DNA of 64,000 nucleotides, taken from contig SSBO01000001.1 in assembly GCA_005281725.1 (NCBI GenBank), forward strand, positions 4,386,399-4,450,398, given 5' to 3'. Both the position numbers and the translations under genes were made by a program. This stretch comes from Wuchereria bancrofti (lineage: Eukaryota > Nematoda > Chromadorea > Rhabditida > Onchocercidae). The notes under the pieces are model-generated. The model did no database searches, was not told where the DNA came from, and was given only the letters and a program-made list of their open reading frames with translations. Below, piece by piece: positions 61,092 to 64,000 of the stretch; position 1 is the first letter of the stretch, and each line of letters begins with the position of its first letter.

Positions 61092-63913
61092 ATGCATGTC
61101 GCAACACTTTGTGTGGTATATCATTTGCTAATCATTGGACAGGTTTGCATATCTTTGGTTTTCTGCACTGGCGAAGCTTATTACCGAAGTGAAGCAGGTT
61201 CGTATGCTGATGAAGAGAAGGTGACGTTTTGAGACTTCTGCTGTTTAGTGGAAATAATTTCTTTTTTTCTGACATTTCTGATGACAAAATTTCAGTTCTT
61301 ATGATTTTCAGATGAGAATTCAAGAAATTTGTCAACAAGATGGAATTTTAATCAAGAATTTGTAGATTATGCATATTCCTCATTATAGATTAACTGAAAA
61401 AGACGATCTTTTTTGCTCCATATTTGTATTTAGAATATGACCATTATAATATTTATAACTCGTCGAAAATTTTACAGCAACTTCTTGATTGTTCAGGTGA
61501 CATTGGTAGTCGATAACGTATGCCGAAAATATGGGTGCCTTTGTGAAAATAATACGATAGCATGCATTAATGTGGAACCCGATAGACTTGATCAACATAT
61601 TCTCAGACTCATAGATGCTCACAGTATTTCATTCACTAAATGCTCTCAGGTTGCTCATTTCTCATTGAATTTAGTTACATTGAAACTTATTAATTTGTGA
61701 AACAACATGATAGCAATTTTTTTTTGTTCACATGCGATGACCTATTTCAGAAGTTTTGTTTAAATTTTGGAGTTATTTGGAGTGGCGGTGATGGCATTGT
61801 CAGTATTGATATCGAGACTATTTCAATGTGAATAAGATACAGTTTATTTAAAGTAAACATACGACAAAGTCAGTTAATTATATTTTGCAGAAGCGTCTGA
61901 ATCTGCATATGTTCGAAAATTTTACTTCACTGCGCAGCATTGCAATTCATGATTGTAATATACAACAACTTTTTCCGTCTATTTCGGATTCACTGCAAAG
62001 TTTACATGTTTTGAATTTGAGTCGTAATTATTTATGGAATTGGAATGAAGTTTGTCTAGCCTTGAATCAGCTATCGTCGTTACAGACAGTTGATTTATCG
62101 TATAACTGGTTCTCCAAGTTATCTCACACTGGTCAGTGTGTATTCAACAAACTGCAGCACCTCAATTTATCGTTTAATCAAGTGAGTTACCGCCACTTAT
62201 AGTTAATCGTTTCTCGAGTTCCATCACAACTGTATTTCTGACATTTGACTTTTAAAGATTTGATTTTTTATTTGTCAGTAGCAGTTTGCCAGCAGATAGC
62301 GATAGATTCTTGTAATTTCAAATTAACATTTAACTTATATCAGCTTCAAGTCGATATGAGTGGAGAAAATAACCATATTTTAAAAATAACCAGTTTATAA
62401 TTTGATTTCCGTTTATCTCGTATGCTCATAATTCTGAACCCTTGTGACTTTTTATTTGACTTTTCGCTCCACTCTCAAGTCTTTTATAATCACTCTTTCT
62501 GGAATTTAGTCTCACTTTAATTTCAAATATCAGTTTGATCTCAAGTACTCGAAATACTAGAAAACAAATAAACTATCAGTTTTGCAGGTTTCGGAGTTGA
62601 CTGTAGTGCCAAATGCAATAATGCTGGATCTTTCTTCGAATGGATTAACTCGAATTTATGGTGAATGGCCACTTTCGTTAGAATATTTAGATTTATCAAA
62701 TAATCCTGCAATGGAACGATTTCCCTCACTTTCGTTAGCCCCTCAATTATTTGATTTGAATATGGACAATTGTGGATTAACAGTTTTGCCGTTATCCATT
62801 TCACCGAATTTGCGACATCTGTCATTGCAATATAATAGATTAACTTTTATTGATTTCGATTCAGTTAACTTACCTTCACTGCATAAGGTCTGTTTGCTTC
62901 TGTATTTAAGATATTTTATTGATGCAAAGGGTAGAAATACAATCTCCATTTTATTTCACCCACTAAATTCTATCAAAATTAAATAATTTTATTTTCTAGT
63001 TTTCTTATTCTTATTACACTCTGAGTATTTTTTTTTTTCTGAATATATTTTTTCTTTACATTTTTCACACGAAGAGCATGTTGAACTGTTGCTTTGTTTT
63101 GAATTCATCGTGAAGAGATAACGTCCTTGGTTTTTGTTTTAATCATATTCAAATATATTTATTTTGTGCGCAGTTTTGTATCATGAGAGCGCAAGCTTTC
63201 ATGTATTTTAATTCTAGGGATTTTCTCAGGTATTTCTGCCTTTGACGCTTTTAGATTCGGTCCCTTTAAATAAGTCATTTTTCTAATTAACTAAAAGAAA
63301 CAATCTCATTAATTTTTTGAATTGCATTTATATTATGGACGTTATAATTGTTTCAAATTTTTCAGTTAAGCGAAATTTTTGTAGTATCTAGATCTATAAT
63401 TATATAATGTTCCGTAATATTTTATTTCAGTTGGATTTGAGGAACAGCTTTCAGTTATACAGCATTACTGGTATGCTACCAATCAGAGTGAGGGATTTTC
63501 GCTTGACAAATGCACCAGTGAGATATCTGCCGTCAGATTTCTTCTTAAGGTTAGAAAATTAATAAGATATTGAACTTTTGCCTTCCATACTTGAACCTGT
63601 TCTTACTGACTCATTGCTATCACCAGGATAGTTTGATTTTCCAGTAGGTTCCTTATTCTCTTCTAAAAATATTCCTTGCAATGGAATTTAATGGTATGTT
63701 TAGATCAAATTCTGCAAAGTTTTCTAGTGAAGAATGATAAAGAGTTTCATAGTAACATTTGTTTTTTCAGAGCAAAAAATCTTCGTTTTACTGAGATGAT
63801 GCCAAATAATTGGAGCTGTGATAATTGTCTCAGTAAGTGGACGAAAATGCTACCTTTCAAACTGCGGCCACATATGGACTGTGCAGATGATTTGCCTGAT
63901 AACTGCTCCATAG
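61092..63913 (+). CDS. Extracellular leucine-rich-repeat protein (partial, runs off the right edge)
   Basis: Six exons with compatible phases: 61092-61220, 61497-61649, 61891-62181, 62588-62887, 63431-63549, 63771-63913, the last ending in phase 1 so the gene continues beyond the window; 378 residues so far. A signal peptide opens it (VVYHLLIIGQVCISLVFC). A cysteine cluster (CRKYGCLCENNTIAC) looks like an LRR N-terminal cap. About eight to ten leucine-rich repeats follow (LHVLNLSRNYLWNW, LQTVDLSYNWFSKL, LQHLNLSFNQ, LEYLDLSNNPAMERF, LRHLSLQYNRL). A cap-like segment closes this part (NNWSCDNCLSKWTKM, DCADDLPDNC). It should be secreted or membrane-anchored, with any transmembrane segment in unseen exons. 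An upstream in-frame ATG at 61029 is an alternative start, but 61092 gives the better signal peptide. I cannot name the subfamily. Confidence 0.8.
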
Positions 63914-64000
63914 GTTTGTTATTCTTAGCAGTAATAACAAATATAAATTTAAGTTAAAAATGCTCTCCATGTTCCGTAACTTTTTTACATGCTTTCATAG

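Noticed and set aside
1..64000. CRISPR arrays, prophage, bacterial insertion sequences, tRNA or rRNA genes
   Set aside because: No spaced direct-repeat array, no phage or transposase-like frames, and no tRNA box A/B pair or rRNA stretch was recognised. A tRNA scan would be needed to exclude tRNAs firmly.

Overview
This is an AT-rich eukaryotic window, almost certainly from a nematode. The high mobility group protein and the STIM protein both read like the Caenorhabditis HMG-1.2 and STIM-1 proteins. The genes are cut into many short exons by GT-AG introns, usually of about 100-1000 bp, and several first coding exons start just after a TTTCAG/TTTTAG acceptor, as expected for spliced-leader mRNAs. 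Intron size and base composition suggest a spirurine (clade III) worm rather than Caenorhabditis, but that is an inference. No single open frame spans a whole gene. The models below were built by joining exons by hand with splice sites and phases checked, and all are predictions without transcript support.

Layout from left to right: a possible last exon of a gene entering from the left (1-201, +); about 8 kb of mostly empty DNA with a decayed coding-like patch near 0.6-1.3 kb; SUMO (8484-9360, -); an ANKRD13-family ubiquitin-binding ankyrin protein (10917-16222, -); a long complex microsatellite (16.57-16.82 kb) in the head-to-head spacer; a two-HMG-box protein (19087-20595, +); about 4 kb with no recognised gene; an AF4/FMR2-family protein in 15 exons (24676-32410, -); about 7 kb of intergenic DNA that may hold 5' noncoding exons; STIM, the ER calcium sensor (39448-44305, +); a NIFK-like nucleolar RRM protein (46772-48266, +); about 4.7 kb of spacer; an engrailed-class homeobox gene (53018-58147, +) whose homeobox is split by a 3.5-kb intron; a mitochondrial ribosomal S18 protein of the MRPS18A type (59131-60458, -); and the first six exons of an extracellular leucine-rich-repeat protein that runs off the right edge (61092-63913, +).

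The genes are unrelated housekeeping and developmental regulators (SUMO conjugation, ubiquitin-dependent trafficking, chromatin architecture, transcription elongation, store-operated calcium entry, ribosome biogenesis, segmentation-class patterning, mitochondrial translation). No shared pathway or operon is evident, and spacers between same-strand neighbours are 1.5 kb or more. I found no rRNA, tRNA, CRISPR, prophage or recognisable transposase. The least explained sequence is a GC-rich islet at about 10.08-10.27 kb, a pair of decayed related modules near 0.63 and 1.16 kb, and a 166-codon orphan frame at 33.3-33.8 kb.
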